Source: Prorocentrum cordatum
Taxonomy: Eukaryota; Sar; Dinophyceae; Prorocentrales; Prorocentraceae
NCBI GenBank assembly: GCA_963575745.1
Contig: CAUYUJ010003918.1
Coordinates: forward strand, 1-64,000
Direction: 5' to 3'
DNA length: 64,000 nt
Shown here: positions 63,285 through 64,000 of the stretch, in pieces
How positions within the stretch are numbered: the first letter of the stretch is position 1
How the letters are laid out: each line of letters begins with the position of its first letter
The notes under the pieces: generated by a model
Database searches by the model: none
What the model was told of the DNA's origin: nothing
Seen by the model: the letters and a program-made list of their open reading frames with translations, nothing else
Program-made: the position numbers and the translations under genes

Positions 63285-63420
63285 CTCCTCGTCCTCCTCC
63301 TCCTCGTCGTCCTCCTCCTCGTCCTCCTCCTCCTCCTCCTCCTCCTCCTCCTCCTCCTCCAGGCCTCCTCGTCCTCCTCCTCCTCGTCGTCCTCCTCCTC
63401 GTCCTCCTCCTCCTCGATTC
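63285..63420. repeat. (CCT)n with CGTCCTCCTC periodicity
   Basis: A 33-bp higher-order unit TCCTCGTCCTCCTCCTCGTC recurs on both sides of AGGCCT. Confidence 0.9.
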
Positions 63421-64000
63421 CTGGGGCAGGGCGACGCTCGAGGGCGCTGGCGGGCGGGCAGGCACAGGGCGGGGGCGGCGCGGCTGCCGCTGGGAGGCCC
63501 GCGCCCCCCGGCGGCAACGGACCGTGCGGTGCCCTCGGAATCTCAGACGACCCTGCCGCAAGGTCCGTCACTGCACGGTGCTGGGGCTTTGGAGGCCCAG
63601 GTCGCCCGAGGCATCCTCGGGGTCGTTCTCCCCAAACTGTGCAATGGCCCAGGGCACCACGGACCCACCACGCGGTGGGGTCGCCGCGACGCTCGGGCCC
63701 TCCGGCACAGGCGGCTGCACACTGCACCCAGGTGTCCGGGAGACGCGAAGAAGAGATCTCCTCGAGAGGAGCTCTTCCGGGAGCCGTGCGGGCTGCGGGC
63801 ACGGGGTGGACCGCAGAGCTGCACGTGCGCGCGGCACTCAACAGCGAGGCTGCGGGGGCGGAGTGGCGCGCGGGGACTCCTGGGAAGAGAGGAGCGAAGC
63901 TGGCTGCGGCGGAGGGGGGCTGTGGTGCTGGCGCCGCTCCTGCGAAATTCATAAAAAGGGGGTGCGCGGGTTGCTGGGGAAAGGGGTGGGAGGGGCTGGC
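63421..64000. other. GC-rich DNA without a supported gene
   Basis: Open frames on both strands, none with recognisable domains. Confidence 0.4.

Overview
The window looks like nuclear DNA of a dinoflagellate, most likely a GC-rich free-living type such as Prorocentrum or a Symbiodinium relative; the genus is inference. The support is indirect: a one-ORF Ty1/copia retrotransposon with the lysine/glycine-rich gag and HGDDF reverse transcriptase motif common in dinoflagellates, short coding exons scattered in very long non-coding DNA, a GT/GC/GA-type splice-site ambiguity, many small inverted-repeat elements resembling introners, and extreme simple-sequence content. A 100-N run at 45947-46046 shows it is scaffolded. 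No rRNA, tRNA, CRISPR array or bacterial operon was seen.

Only a few percent is convincing coding sequence. (1) 12874-15021 (+): a two-exon membrane-anchored glycosyltransferase-like protein whose single intron carries nested inverted repeats and a 9-bp terminal microhomology. (2) 28328-34778 (+): a complete young copia element with 95-bp LTRs, exact 5-bp target duplication, a 99-codon leader ORF and a 1908-residue Gag-Pol with an unusual methyltransferase-like block between integrase and reverse transcriptase. (3) 47909-49815 (-): a decayed LINE-type reverse transcriptase. (4) 57474-58844 (+): an intact 456-residue protein of unknown function. (5) 60629-61291 (-): two exons of a NEK-like protein kinase. 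Weaker candidates are TPR/TTLL-like exons at 43203-43450 (+) and a cysteine-rich remnant at 35080-35310 (-).

Everything else is repeats. Kb 0-12: an ~84-bp GAGAGCCAC tandem family, a 3.2-kb GAT/GCT microsatellite, a 380-bp duplication, a 42-bp minisatellite and a 1.1-kb CT tract. Kb 15-28: a GCAAT-type satellite, palindromes, GTT/GTG and GAGGCT arrays. Kb 35-47: CCT/GGA arrays (several enclosed in inverted repeats), a GGGACAGTGGTG minisatellite and the assembly gap. Kb 50-64: more CCT arrays, 155-bp and 183-bp tandem repeats, TATG/AT tracts and degenerate satellites.

The strongest structural signal is a family (called A here) of ~157-180-bp terminal-inverted-repeat elements, nine copies, seven with visible 8-13-bp target duplications (one more has 7/9), often in closely spaced pairs. 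Other small inverted-repeat families (M, B, C, D and several single foldbacks) are interspersed; C and D together fill most of the kinase intron. The genes are independent of each other; no pathway or operon is shared.
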